Shown here in pieces: positions 21,828 through 33,000 of a DNA stretch of 64,000 bases. This stretch comes from Ilyonectria destructans (taxonomy: Eukaryota > Ascomycota > Sordariomycetes > Hypocreales > Nectriaceae), in the NCBI GenBank assembly GCA_020740775.1, contig JAHEWK010000032.1, positions 1-64,000 of the forward strand, read 5' to 3'. Both the position numbers and the translations under genes were made by a program. The notes below the pieces were generated by a model that saw nothing but the letters and a program-made list of their open reading frames with translations, had not been told where the DNA came from and did no database searches. The stretch's first letter is position 1. Every line of letters starts with the position of its first letter.

Positions 21828-23041
21828 CTAATCCATACCTAGCTGACCCCCATCGCCCAACTCCTGGTTTTGTTTCTCTACCACATTGCTGAGTCTCATA
21901 ACCGACGAATCCCTTTGCTGTGACTGTTGGTTGGAGCCCTTGCTATGCCGAGCGACGGTCGACGCTCCGCTGGAGCCGTTCTGCGCTGTTGGGGATCGAC
22001 CGCCTAGAGCAGACACCGCATAGCTTTCTCCTGGCGCCGGCTGTGGCAGCGTACTTCCGCCAAGGTTGTAAGGGCTCTGACTTACCTTGATTCCACCTGG
22101 GCTGTTATGGATTGAAAGTTTAAGCGCAGCCTTTCTCCAAGCATCCAATCCCACAGTTTCTGTCTGGGGGCGTGGCCGGCGCCTCTCGTCCTGCTCCGAG
22201 GTCCTTTTCCGGCGTTTTCCGGCAACTTGGCTGCCATCGTCGGCCCTCACTTCTTCCAGTACTGGTGGCGCGTAAGAAGGATGCTTCTGATTGGTGCCTG
22301 GAGGATGAGATGCTGGTATCGAACTGGGGTTCAGAGGTTGGCCGTATGCGCCGAAAAGCTGAGTACCTGGTGGAACTCCACCGGGAACTGCAGAAACTGG
22401 GATGAATGCCGTCGAGCTCTTCAACGAGACAGGTTCAAAGATGCATTCCTGGTTCATTCGGGCACAGTTTTTGCACTTGCCTCCCGAGGCAGTCTCGTAA
22501 TCACTACATCGAATCTATGAAGATTAGCAAAGCGAAACAAGCGGGACCTACGTAACGCATGACATACTTTTCGCTTTCGGCAGTGTTTGCAAGCAATTGA
22601 AGCACGCTGCCTGGGAGCGGCCTGGGTTAACTGAGACACAAAGCCGGGCCTCTCAGGATGGCACCCGTAGACGTCGCTGGCATGCTGGGCGCCGTGGCCA
22701 CGAAATCTGTTTGGGGTCTGGGGTCCCTGGGGTTGTTGCCCCCAGTAGGCGTAATAGGGATCCGATGAGTACGGCTCTTGATCATGAAGCCTAGGAAGGT
22801 GACGGTCGTCATAGTATCCGCCTCGCTGATCTGGGGGTGGGTAGGCCGGAGAGCGAGGGTCAATCTGAGACTGGAGCGGTGGAAAATACGGGAGCTGCTG
22901 CTTAGGCGGGCCCTGCTGGACCGGAGGTAAGTACCCGTTAACGGCATTGGGCGAAGCATACCGTGGATCGGGGGGATAACCACCTCCTGGAGCAGCGACG
23001 CGTGGACGGGAGATGGGCGGGAGGGAGATGACGGCGGGCAT
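21828..23041 (-). CDS. Zn2Cys6 transcription factor, C-terminally truncated
   Basis: Two exons on the minus strand, 23041-22568 and 22514-21828, give 386 aa. The 53-bp intron 22567-22515 runs GTATGT..CATAG with branch GCTAAT and falls inside the zinc cluster. Spliced, it reads IACKHCRKRK-IRCSDYETASGGKCKNCARMNQEC, with all six cysteines. Upstream is a long Pro/Tyr/Gln-rich arm (~130 aa). Downstream comes AFIPVSAVPGGVPPGTQLFGAYGQPL and a basic stretch (GKRRKRTSEQDERRR). From memory, this resembles EBR1-type Fusarium regulators, which are far longer. The large middle homology region is absent, so the product would bind DNA without its regulatory domain. The start could lie upstream at MDIPKLLL; I prefer MPAVISLPPISRPR at 23041. 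Confidence 0.75.
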
Positions 23042-25446
23042 CGTTGCCGGGATAAGAGGGCACGATCCGAGTGAGGTGGAGGATGCTGAGGTCCGTTCTG
23101 GTTCTCTTTGGTAGCGGCAGTTCTGATGATACTCCTCCGTTGGCCGCGCTACGTCGGTGCCCAAGAGTAACTTCGGGATGTCCATCTCCAAATGATGAGA
23201 ATTAGTTTCAGAAGAGTGTATCGAGAGCGAACGTCGAAAGGGTACAGAAGTTATTAAATAAGGTAGACAGAGGCGTGGAAGGGTACAGTGCGAGATTAGT
23301 AGGATGGCCCATTGTCGTGCCGTTCCCTGTTCAGGGAGCCGACTAGCATACACTCGGCCAGGGGGTGGGAGTGGCGAACCATGGGATGGGCCGCGAACGT
23401 CTTGTAATGGGTCGTAATAAGCTCTTCGCCCGTCATCATCCTCCGGGAGGAGGATTGAGTGGCGCACTAGATCTGTGCTTTTCGGATCATTTCCGTGCCG
23501 TAGAACCCCTGAACTGGGATGCCCTCAATCGGCAAGGCAGGTTTTGCCATGTACCAGGGAAGCAAACCAACCTCTTATCTTCACCAATTAAGCGCCGGTA
23601 CTCTTGGTTGATTCCAATTCATGACTGTTCTTTATTGGCCTTTGCAGACGGTGAGCTGTAATGATGGAGTGGGGAGACAAAATCAAGCTTCGTAGTAACG
23701 AACCCATTGACAGTCCGGCAGCCTGATTTTGACAGAGGTAGTTGGCTATACTGAGACCACCATACGCCTAAATAGGGAAGTCATTGTTGAGCCCTATATA
23801 CAAAGATTAATTACAGCTTTAGCCATCGTGCATCGACGAGAATCCACGCATGCAACTGCGGCTTGTATGCAGAAGAGCTCAAGTCACAACTCCTCTCTCG
23901 TACCCTACGTATACTGTCAAGCCGCCTCGCGTTTTCCTTTGTTGTTTATTCGCGCATCGTTCATCCTTTAAAACGTCGTGAGACTGCGAGAGGTGTTAGC
24001 GAATGACGTGTTGGAAACACTAGGACGGAAACTGTTCAATTCAATATCGTCCAAAACTAAACCTACAACAAATGATCTCCATTATTTGCGTGGTTCTTGG
24101 CTGACCCTCTTGCTGTATTTCTGCAAATGTATCATCCTGTTAATTTTACTTTGAGGGATGTCCTCTATCTCTATACCTCACACCAATACTCTATTCAATG
24201 ATACGAAATGCGACAAGCCAGGCTGGATTTGATCCATGTAAGCCTCTCCTACTTCTGAGACCTTAAACCAACTCTACATGAGTAAGCCGATAAAATCGAG
24301 ACTGAATAACGGCGTTGACTAACAAAACGGCACTTGTGAACACCGGATGAGCTCCATTTGGAAGAGAAGTTAGGTGTGGGAGGCCGCGGATATGCTGTCA
24401 CTGAGCCACAAAGGCTCCAGTCACTGGGGGGTCAGTATTATTAACACACACAGCCAGGTCTATTTCTCGGAATCACCTCTTCGTACTCCTTGAAACTGTA
24501 TTGTCGTGTAGCGCCCTGGGCCTGGCTGCGGGATTACCGAATGAATTATTGCCCTCACAGCATTACAGTTCGAGTTCAGGTCATGTGGAGAAAGGAAGAC
24601 AGCCAGTACTTATGAAGAAAGAACGGGTTAGTATAAAGATACGTCGCATTGCAGAGTATGGCAAAGGGGAATTTACACTCCATTCAGGTGTAGTATTAGA
24701 TTGGCTTCTACTGAACGACCTACTCCAGAGGGAAAAAAAGGACAGCAACTTGTTCAATACGACAGGTGCAGATGGTGTATAAGTCAAGAGACCCTATGAA
24801 GCAGATCAAAAGTGTCATGGATTGGATTTCAAGACGTGTTAAATTGCTGTCTAAGTAGTTGAGTTTCTGGCCAAAGCTACTGAATAACAGCAACCATTCT
24901 GATAGGATGCTGGCTTTAGTCCCACAGTATACCAGGCCTTTCGACAATCCTGAGGCTTAAATTTGCTTCCACCTCTTAGAAAATGCTTCAGCTGGTTCGC
25001 GCAATGTGCAGGATTGCTGTCATCAGCGTCAATGTGGACCAACCGGGAAGAAATAATGGACGTGAATCAATGCGCCCTATTGGCTCGTCTAGATTTCTGC
25101 AGGTCCACCGTGTCATTCTGAACACTCGGAATTGGCTTATCAAGTGTGGGGCTCTAAACTAACAATCCAATCATAATTATTTATTATGGCACAAATAAAG
25201 GCTTACCATTGGCTTATTTATCTCCCCTTAGCCGACCATTATCCCTCAAGAACGTGACACTACGATTGGTTTGGCACAATACATCCTCCCTCGCCCCGCC
25301 GTTTCGAATAATCCCCTCAAATTTTACCGACCATCAGTGCTCCGAATCCGATCCTGAAGCTTCACTAGGTCGTGCAGGTCCCTTCTGCATGATCGTTTCT
25401 CGATGCCCAATCCAGTCCATGCAAGCGCTTTATCGGGATTACCAGT
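23042..25446. other. Long intergenic region, no gene supported
   Basis: 2.4 kb with only short chance frames. It includes the presumed promoter of the Zn2Cys6 gene (up to about 24000) and that of the Ulp1 gene. I saw no transposon ends. Confidence 0.45.
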
Positions 25447-27291
25447 ATGTTCAGCAATGCCTTGCGGATAGAGTCCGAGAATGGGTCCATGTTGACATGC
25501 AGCCAGGCTGTCATCCCTGACCATTCATCAGCACCACCCCTCCAGAAGAACTCGAAGACAGGACCACGACACGACCGCAAGAACAAAAAATCCCCAGAGG
25601 AGAAATGCATTGCCGAGCTGAACGGGGCCTGGGGTCACACTCCCTGGCTGCCTCCTGATGTGCGTCCAGCACGAGGCTCCAATCTAGGGCTGAATTCCTT
25701 AAAAGCACTACTTGCCGTCACACAAACCGCTCTGGGCAATGGAATCTGCCTAGAAGACATCTGGAAAAATGGGCACTATATGAGAAAGGAGCTACTAGGA
25801 GACCCGCCGCTCTTCAGCATTCCAGCCTGCTACCGAGTAATTCAGAGCATGAAAGCAGACAGTCAACGCCATTTGCTTGTCGAATCTATTTTGCCGTCCG
25901 TCGAGGAACCGGGAATGAATTGCATTGAGGCACACGGATCACCAAAAAGCAGTGACGAAGGCGGAGACCCCTCAGCTAGCGACCGCAAGAGTCCCCACAA
26001 CGAAGATTGGGTTGACCTAACTCAGGATGAGTCCCCGAATCCACACGAACGCCCGACAAAAAGACTCCGCCAAGACGATACCCTGCCAAATGTCGATAAG
26101 TTACAGCATCAACTCACCAATGAGGTTGCATTGAGTGATGATGTTATGGACCTCCTATCCAGAGTTCTCATAAACCTCACCCCATCCCAGTCAGTCATAC
26201 TTCGATACCCCTTATGGTTCCAAGATCCAGACTGGAATCAATTACCATCAAGGCCCCGTTCCCTGAATGCCGGGTCCTTGCTCTGCTTCCCCATTCATCA
26301 TAAAGAACCACTCCATTGGACACTGGCTATCATTCGAATCGATAACGACAAGGCCAGATGCACCTTCTACGACTCTATCGGGAATGAAGAGCGTGCCCAA
26401 GAGGTAGAAGCTCGACTCCGGCAATGCATGAGGAAATGGGCTATACCACAAGAGCTTCTCTTCGAACGTCCGGTTTGTGACCCACACGCCACACCTCCGA
26501 TATCTGAAGCGAATCGAGACTAACTGAACTAGGAATGTGCTCAACAGGACGACGGAACAAGCTGTGGTGTCATTGTTCTAAGCAATATGTTGCGCATTCT
26601 TCGTGGACAGCCGGTCCCTAAGTCGATTGAAGATCCATCAATGGAGAGGCAGACGCTACTCTCCTTGTTATGCAACGCGGACGGATCTCGCTTATCTCCA
26701 GAAGAAGATTCCCTCCTCAACGACTTGAGAAAACATGCCATCATGCAAGCCTCCCAAGATGAGCTCCAGGGGCTCATTCGTGCCGAAGAGCAGCGTCTCA
26801 TGAAGGCAACCCATGCCCACAGCGAGGCAACCGCGAAACTAAGTCAAAATGAAGGCAAAGCCGAAGTGATGGAAGATTTCCGTGGATTATTCCGTTCTCT
26901 CAAGGACCAGATCTCGCCTGGTTACGAAAACACGAGGGAAGGCGGTGCTCCTATTGACAGCAGCAATAACCAATCAGAGAACGAAGAGGCGGCCACAAAC
27001 CTCCGAGCCGTAAAAAACCGCTTATCTTACGCGATGGATAAAGCCCTTGAGGTCACGCGTGTAGAGGGCCACCAGGAAGGTGTGAGAGCATGTTTGAGCA
27101 AGGTGGATGAGCTTGCAACAGGCATTGAGAGCCAGATCCGAACTAATTCAGATGAAATTCGTCAATACTTGGCCGATATTGAAGATGCAACGAGGAATTT
27201 GGGACTGTTCAAAGAGGTATATGAACTTAAGCAGAGGTTGGATAAACTTGACACACTTAGCGTATATAGGTCACTCTCCTCTCGTACTTAG
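25447..27291 (+). CDS. Ulp1/C48-type cysteine protease with C-terminal coiled coil
   Basis: Two exons, 25447-26472 and 26533-27291, give 594 aa. Two in-frame stops between the halves lie in a 60-bp intron (26473-26532, GTTTGT..CTAACTGAACTAG) that keeps frame. The catalytic region has the C48 layout: LHWTLAIIRID with the catalytic His, CTFYDSIG with Asp, then ECAQQDDGTSCGVIVLSNM with Gln and the nucleophilic Cys. Upstream are a Ser/Asp-rich linker and a basic patch (RPTKRLRQDD). The last ~170 aa look helical and coiled-coil. C48 enzymes cleave SUMO-like modifiers in the nucleus, but in fungi many such genes sit in mobile DNA, so a host role is not certain. The upstream start is uncertain. Confidence 0.8.
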
Positions 27292-27642
27292 GTAGGCTTT
27301 AAAACATAGAAACATGCCCCAAATACTTCAATGCTATGTTATGTAATCTACATCCCATCCCAAGGTTAGCTTCTATCTGAGAGAGCTAATTACGACAGGT
27401 TTCTTGGCCGCTACATACTTGCGATTGCGCAGTGCGACATGGGAAACGAGCACCAAGGCACTAGGCGAACGCCAATGTACTAGAATGCCCACTCACATCA
27501 AATGTACCGTAAATAGGTCTGTCACTGGTGAGAAACCTGATTACCCCACCAAGAGATATTTTCGGCCTGTCAAGATTGCCAGCAGGTCGCGCTACTGTAG
27601 GCTGCGTGTATTCCTCTCTCAAACGGCGCGCGGTGAGCATCC
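27292..27642. other. Non-coding gap
   Basis: Only short overlapping frames with no family resemblance. Confidence 0.4.
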
Positions 27643-27844
27643 TGTCGGATAGCGTACGGCACATTCAATCCAAAGGATTAACGCTCAATATGGTGTGGAG
27701 ACCAAAGATGATTGTATTGATCTAATATGCCTCCGGCCCCCTCTTTTCTCCAGAGGGGTTTTATGTCATCTCACGCCCCCTCCCTGACTAAGGTCAGGAT
27801 ATCGATCTATCAGAAGTTTCGTAATACAGGGTCACAATCCAACA
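27643..27844 (-). repeat. Solo-LTR-like 202-bp repeat, inverted copy
   Basis: The inverse complement of 37157-37358 at the same length, with scattered differences. In element orientation it starts TGTTGGATTGTGACCCTG and ends ATCCGACA. There is a G-rich block, a C-rich block that could pair with it, and no coding sequence. The flanks show no clear 5-bp duplication. Confidence 0.6.
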
Positions 27845-28302
27845 AATCCCATTAATCGATCATCTCTGCATACTGTACCATATTTTTTATTCAAACAGTT
27901 CCTTGTCACTACGTCCACACCAGGTCAAGCGAGTGTGGAGCAGCCATGGCACGTCTCCCGCTGCCTCATTAGAATCTGGACAAGTTCCAGGCAAGCTAGA
28001 AACGGATATTCCTGTACTTATTTAACAATAATTTCTGAGTCGGACGTATTTGGCATCCGTTGATATCTAGATAGCACGATTACAGTCAATCACAATTCAT
28101 TACGCCTGGCGGCTTAAGCCGAAAGGGCACTAAGTTAGTTACTAATATAACCATACATTGCCCAAATTGTGTCCCTATCTCCTTAAACCCTTACTGTGTC
28201 CGCTCCTTGCTTATGCTTCCTTACCCATTGGCTCTCTCTCTCTGTGTGTGCGGGTTCCCGTGGGTTAGTAGTGTTATTAGCGAACTAGCTTGAAGCCTTT
28301 TC

Positions 28303-28518
28303 TGTAACGGGTCAGGCCCACTTGGCTGGCGGCTCTGCCGCCAAGCCCGAATTCTTCTCCACAGCGCCATCGAGTTGATTCTCGAATCTTCTATATTAAA
28401 GAAGATATAACGCGTCTTCACGCACCCAGTTTGTATTTAGATTCTTTCCTTTCTTCATCTTGAAAGTAAACAGCATAGGGACTAGTTAGTTGAATCAACT
28501 CACTAGAGGCCTTTCACA
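28303..28518 (+). repeat. Gypsy 5' LTR
   Basis: Starts TGTAACGG and ends TTTCACA. A U3 hairpin GGCTGGCGGC..GCCGCCAAGCC sits near the start, a TATATTAAAG box at about 28392-28401, and a likely transcript start at ATCTTGAAAG (28457), judged from its match to the primer-binding site. Confidence 0.93.
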
Positions 28519-28530
28519 TACTTTCAAGAT
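28519..28530 (+). promoter_or_regulatory. Self-complementary primer-binding site
   Basis: TACTTTCAAGAT directly follows the LTR and is the exact inverse complement of ATCTTGAAAGTA at 28457-28468 inside the LTR. I recognise no tRNA 3' end. This matches the Tf1/sushi arrangement, in which the 5' end of the element's own RNA folds back and is cleaved to prime minus-strand synthesis. Function is inferred from sequence only. Confidence 0.7.
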
Positions 28531-28596
28531 CACTTCAGAAATCTGCTGAAGTCCAGAAGTCAACGACTCATCCCGAGTCCAGAAGTCAAAAAGTCA

Positions 28597-28650
28597 GCCG
28601 AAGCACCCGAAGCACCCAAAGCACCCGAAGCACCCGAAGCACCCGGAGTT
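28597..28650 (+). repeat. GAAGCACCC tandem repeat in the Gypsy leader
   Basis: About five copies of a 9-bp unit (GAAGCACCC, with AAAGCACCC and GAAGCACCG variants) lie in the untranslated leader between the primer-binding site and the gag start. Confidence 0.7.
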
Positions 28651-28691
28651 AAGAAGTTAGAAGCACCAGAAGCCACAAGCGAAGAAGAATA

Positions 28692-30011
28692 ATGGACCAC
28701 TCAGACGGCATGACTCAGGGGGAAACCACTAGCCAGTCGGCTAGCGTACTCGAGCAACTCTTGAGCGAAGTCAGGCTTATGCGGTCCGAGAATATGGCCC
28801 TAAGAGAGGCAAATGAGGAAACGAAATTGAAGCTGTTAGCACTGGAAACGTCCATCCAGTCTATACAGCCCACACCAGCGCCCACGCTGGCGCCAGAAGA
28901 CAATAAGACAACCGCTGTTCCTGTCACTCCCAACACTACTACCAACCCTTCTATCACCGCCGATCCCGCCAATACGGTTATCACTTACAGTCCTCACCCG
29001 ACCAAGCGCCCCAAGCTGCGAGATGTCCCGAAGTACAGTGGTGACAAGTCCCAGTGGCGTAGCTGGAAGTTGGAGACCGAAGGGAAGCTACGAGTCGACG
29101 GCGAAGCCCTCGGAGACGCAGAGGGCCACTTTATGTATGTCTTTATGAGCCTGGAAGGCAAGGCTAAAGACAATGTGACCACCTTTGTGGAGATGCAAAT
29201 TGAGAAGAGGACGTTTAATGTGGCTGAACTGCTCAACCGCCTTGAACTGTTGTACGGAGAGAAGGATCGTAAACAGAGAGCTACTCGCAACCTGCACTCG
29301 ATTAAGCAAGGAGAAAACGAACCCTTTACTTCGTTCTACCCTCGTTTCGAGAAAGAGATCGCCAACGCCAATGCCGAATATTGGCCAGATGACAGCAAGA
29401 TTTCTTACCTCCAGGAGGCACTAAACGACAGAATGAAGGCCGCTCTTATAGGCTCTGATTCCGTCGCGATTAGCACCTACGTTGGGCTGGCAAAGAGGTG
29501 CGACTCGCTTAGCAGCCAGATGGAACTGTTAGGCCAGTGGAAGAAACCTCGCGGCAACACGAGGGGCTTGGACAACCACGGTAGTCAGAGCAGCCAGAGA
29601 TCTCAGCAACAGCATGTCCAGCAGGCTGAGGTCAGAAGAGAGGACATGATGGAATGGGAGCCAACCCCACAAGCATCCACTCAAGTAAACGCTGGGCGCA
29701 CCCGCGGCGGCAAGAACACGAATGGCTACCAGTCCAGGCGACCAGAGGATCAGGCTTTGCTCGGTAAGCGTGCCAAGTGGGTCGATCAGGATGAAATGGA
29801 TGCACGCTACCGCGAAGGACGTTGTCTCCGTTGCGGAAGAGATAACTGCAGAATCGAACGCTGTCCATTAGCCGCACCTATTCGGCCCGGGAGCGTAACC
29901 AGACGCACTCAAGTCAACGCCGCAGCCCCCTCGCGCCCCTCGGTTACCAACGCCGCGATCGTTGAAGAAGGCGAAGATGCCACTCTCCAGAGCGACGGAG
30001 ATTCAGACTAG
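28692..30011 (+). CDS. Gypsy Gag structural protein
   Basis: 439 aa from the ATG at 28692. A heptad-rich N-terminus (LEQLLSEVRLMRSENMALREA) is followed by a Pro/Thr linker. The capsid-like core is recognisable by YSGDKSQWRSWKLETEGKLR and LYGEKDRKQRATRNLHSIKQG. The tail has a cysteine cluster CLRCGRDNCRIERC in place of a canonical CCHC knuckle. It packages element RNA into virus-like particles. It ends at TAG 30009-30011, and pol continues in the same phase after it. Confidence 0.9.
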   Translation: MDHSDGMTQGETTSQSASVLEQLLSEVRLMRSENMALREANEETKLKLLALETSIQSIQPTPAPTLAPEDNKTTAVPVTPNTTTNPSITADPANTVITYSPHPTKRPKLRDVPKYSGDKSQWRSWKLETEGKLRVDGEALGDAEGHFMYVFMSLEGKAKDNVTTFVEMQIEKRTFNVAELLNRLELLYGEKDRKQRATRNLHSIKQGENEPFTSFYPRFEKEIANANAEYWPDDSKISYLQEALNDRMKAALIGSDSVAISTYVGLAKRCDSLSSQMELLGQWKKPRGNTRGLDNHGSQSSQRSQQQHVQQAEVRREDMMEWEPTPQASTQVNAGRTRGGKNTNGYQSRRPEDQALLGKRAKWVDQDEMDARYREGRCLRCGRDNCRIERCPLAAPIRPGSVTRRTQVNAAAPSRPSVTNAAIVEEGEDATLQSDGDSD

Positions 30012-30026
30012 GAACACGCGGCGGCT

Positions 30027-33000
30027 GTGAGAGAATGGGAGACAACCGGTAAAAAGAGAATGGATGGAGATCCATTCATAGCAGACGTTAGGGTGAATGG
30101 AACGGACTTCGTACCATCCCTCGTCGACTATGGTTGCCTCTGCTACGGCGCGGTTAGCAAACGGACCTTCCAATCTCTTCAGCTGCCACATATACCTGTT
30201 CAACCTCGCATCCTCGAGAATGCAGCAGGAGACGGCAAGGAGGTTAAGATCGACAAGATCACTTACTTATCGATCGACCTAGACGGACACCAACAGCGCC
30301 GTGTATTTATGTACGTCATTGACGACCTTAACTGGGATATGATTCTAGGCAAACGATGGATGGAAGATCAAGATGTTCACATTCATGCGAAGGAAGGATA
30401 CTTGGAGATCGGAACCAGTGGAGCTCAAGTACAAGACCGACAACGCTATCGGCCCCCTCGACTAGAGGTCTCGAAGGTGATGGCCGCTGCCTTTCTAGGC
30501 GACGTGCGCCGCAACAGACGTACAGGCGGCGTTGGAGTTTATGCCGTCACGATGGCGGACATCGACAAAGCCTTGAGACCGAAACCAAAGATCGACCCAG
30601 TGGAGAAGTTGCCACCACACTACCACAAGTGGTTACAAGCCTTCTCTCGACAACTGGCCAACCAGTTACCTCCCCACAGGCCAGGCGTTGACCTGAAGAT
30701 CGAAGTCCTACGAGACGAACACGGCCGCGAGAAACCCCTACCCTGGGGTCCGCTTTATGGCATGTCTCGCGAAGAGCTATTGGTACTGCGGAAGACACTT
30801 ACAGAGCTTCTCGACAAGGAGTTTATCAGAGTTAGCAGTTCACCCGCGGCGGCACCGGTTCTCATGGTGAAAAAGCCTGGTGGAGGCGTTCGCTTTTGTG
30901 TGGATTACCGAGGACTGAACAACATCACCAAGAAGGACCGCTATCCGCTGCCCTTACTCAACGAAACGCTACGCACTGTGGCAAAGGCAAAGTGGTTCAC
31001 GAAGCTAGATGTTATAGCAGCATTCCACAAGATCAGGGTCGCCCCCGGAGACGAAGAAAAGACGGCCTTCAGAACACGCTACGGATCTTTTGAATGGCTG
31101 GTAGTCCCATTTGGACTGACAGGTGCACCCGCAGCCTTTCAACGGTATATCAACAGCGTGCTCCAAGACTACCTAGACGATTTCGTGTCAGCATACATCG
31201 ACGACGTGTTGATCTTCTCTTCTGGAAGCATTCAAGACCACCGCGACAAAGTCGGCAGGGTCCTCCAACGCCTAATGGATGCTGGGCTACAGCTAGACAT
31301 CAGCAAGAGCGAATTCGAAGTCAAGACGGTGAAATATCTCGGGTTCATTATCGAGGCGGAGAACGGGATCCGAGTCGATCCTGAGAAGGTCAAGGCTGTC
31401 AAGGAATGGACTACGCCAACGAACGTAAAAGCCGTTAGAGCCTTTATCGGTTTCGCGAACTTCTATAGGATTTTCATGCCTGAGTTCTCAGAGATAGCAG
31501 AGCCGCTGATACGGCTAACGAAAAAGGACGTACCCTTCCGTTGGGACGACCTATGCGAAGAAGCCTTTGAGAAGCTTAAGGACCTGTTGATCACGGCCCC
31601 TATTCTAGCTCATTTCCACCCGGAGAGAGAGACTATCGTGGAGGCAGATTCTTCAGGATTTGTCACTGGGGGTGTCCTCTCCCAGCGAGACGACGAAGAC
31701 GGACTATTACGGCCTGTCGCCTATTTCTCGAAGAAACACTCGCCAGCAGAGGTCAACTACGCTATTCACGACAAGGAACTGCTTGCTATTGTAAGGTGTC
31801 TGGAGCAATGGGAACCAGAGCTGCGAGCTGTGAAGAATTTCAGGATCCTCACGGACCATCAGAATCTGAAATACTTCTATTCGGAGAGAAGATTAACGGA
31901 AAGACAAGTACGATGGTCGGAGTTCTTATCCAGGTTCCATTTCACACTCGAATGGAGACCCGGAAAGAAGGCTGGACTGCCAGACGCGCTCTCTCGACGA
32001 GACCAAGATATGCCAGCCGACTACTCGGACGAGCGGCTCAAGGCACGCATTATGAGGCTCTTTCAGGACGACCATCTTAGAAGGGTACGCATCTCGACAG
32101 TTTCCACCAACACTGAGGGCGCCCTGGAGTTTGATTTCGAAAAGGATATCAGGCTATTCGAGGACCAGGAATTGCAGCAACTTTGGGACGCCGCACGCCG
32201 AGAGGACAAGCTCTACCAGGAACTCACGAAGCTAGTAGCGAATGGAGAGAAGAACTTACCGACACAGTTGCAAAAGGAGAAGGTTGTGAGTATCTCAGAA
32301 TGCTCACTGGATGACAAAGGTCTCCTATGCTTCCGGAATCGTGTCTGGATACCCAACTCTGAGCCGCTGCGCACGAAGATTATTCAAGCAACACACGACT
32401 CCCACATTACCGGGCACCCGGGGAGAGACCTTACGTACTCTATTCTGTCGAGACGCTTCTTTTGGCCGGGCGCAGCTAGCGAAGTACGCCAATTCGTGCG
32501 TAACTGTGAGGTCTGCGGAAGGAACACCATTTGGAGAGACACGAAGAGAGGGCTCCTGAAGCCATTACCCATTCCGCAACGAATATGGAGCGAGGTCACT
32601 ATCGACTTCATTACGGACCTCCCACCATCGGGACGGGATGGCGCGACGAACTGCATGGTAGTCACAGACCGGCTTACCAAAGGCGTCGAACTCGAAGGCA
32701 TGAGCGATATCTCCTCGGAAGCGGTTGCTAAGAGACTCTTCGAACGGCACTACCCGGTCCATGGTATTCCAACAGCCATAACCAGTGACCGTGGGCCCCA
32801 GTTTGTCAGCGACATGTGGAAGCACTTCTGCAAACTGCTGCAGATCGAGCAGCGGCTATCGACGGCGTACCACCCACAGACGGATGGAGCGACGGAGCGA
32901 ATGAACCAAGAGGTTGAGAAGATCCTACGAATATGGACAAACTATCTCCAAGAGAATTGGCTAGACCTGCTACCAATAGCCATGGCAACAATCAACGAGA

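Noticed and set aside
26521..26532. Two in-frame stops apparently breaking the Ulp1 protease
   Set aside because: They lie in a 60-bp intron with donor GTTTGT, branch CTAAC and acceptor TAG. Splicing keeps the frame and rebuilds the catalytic Cys block.
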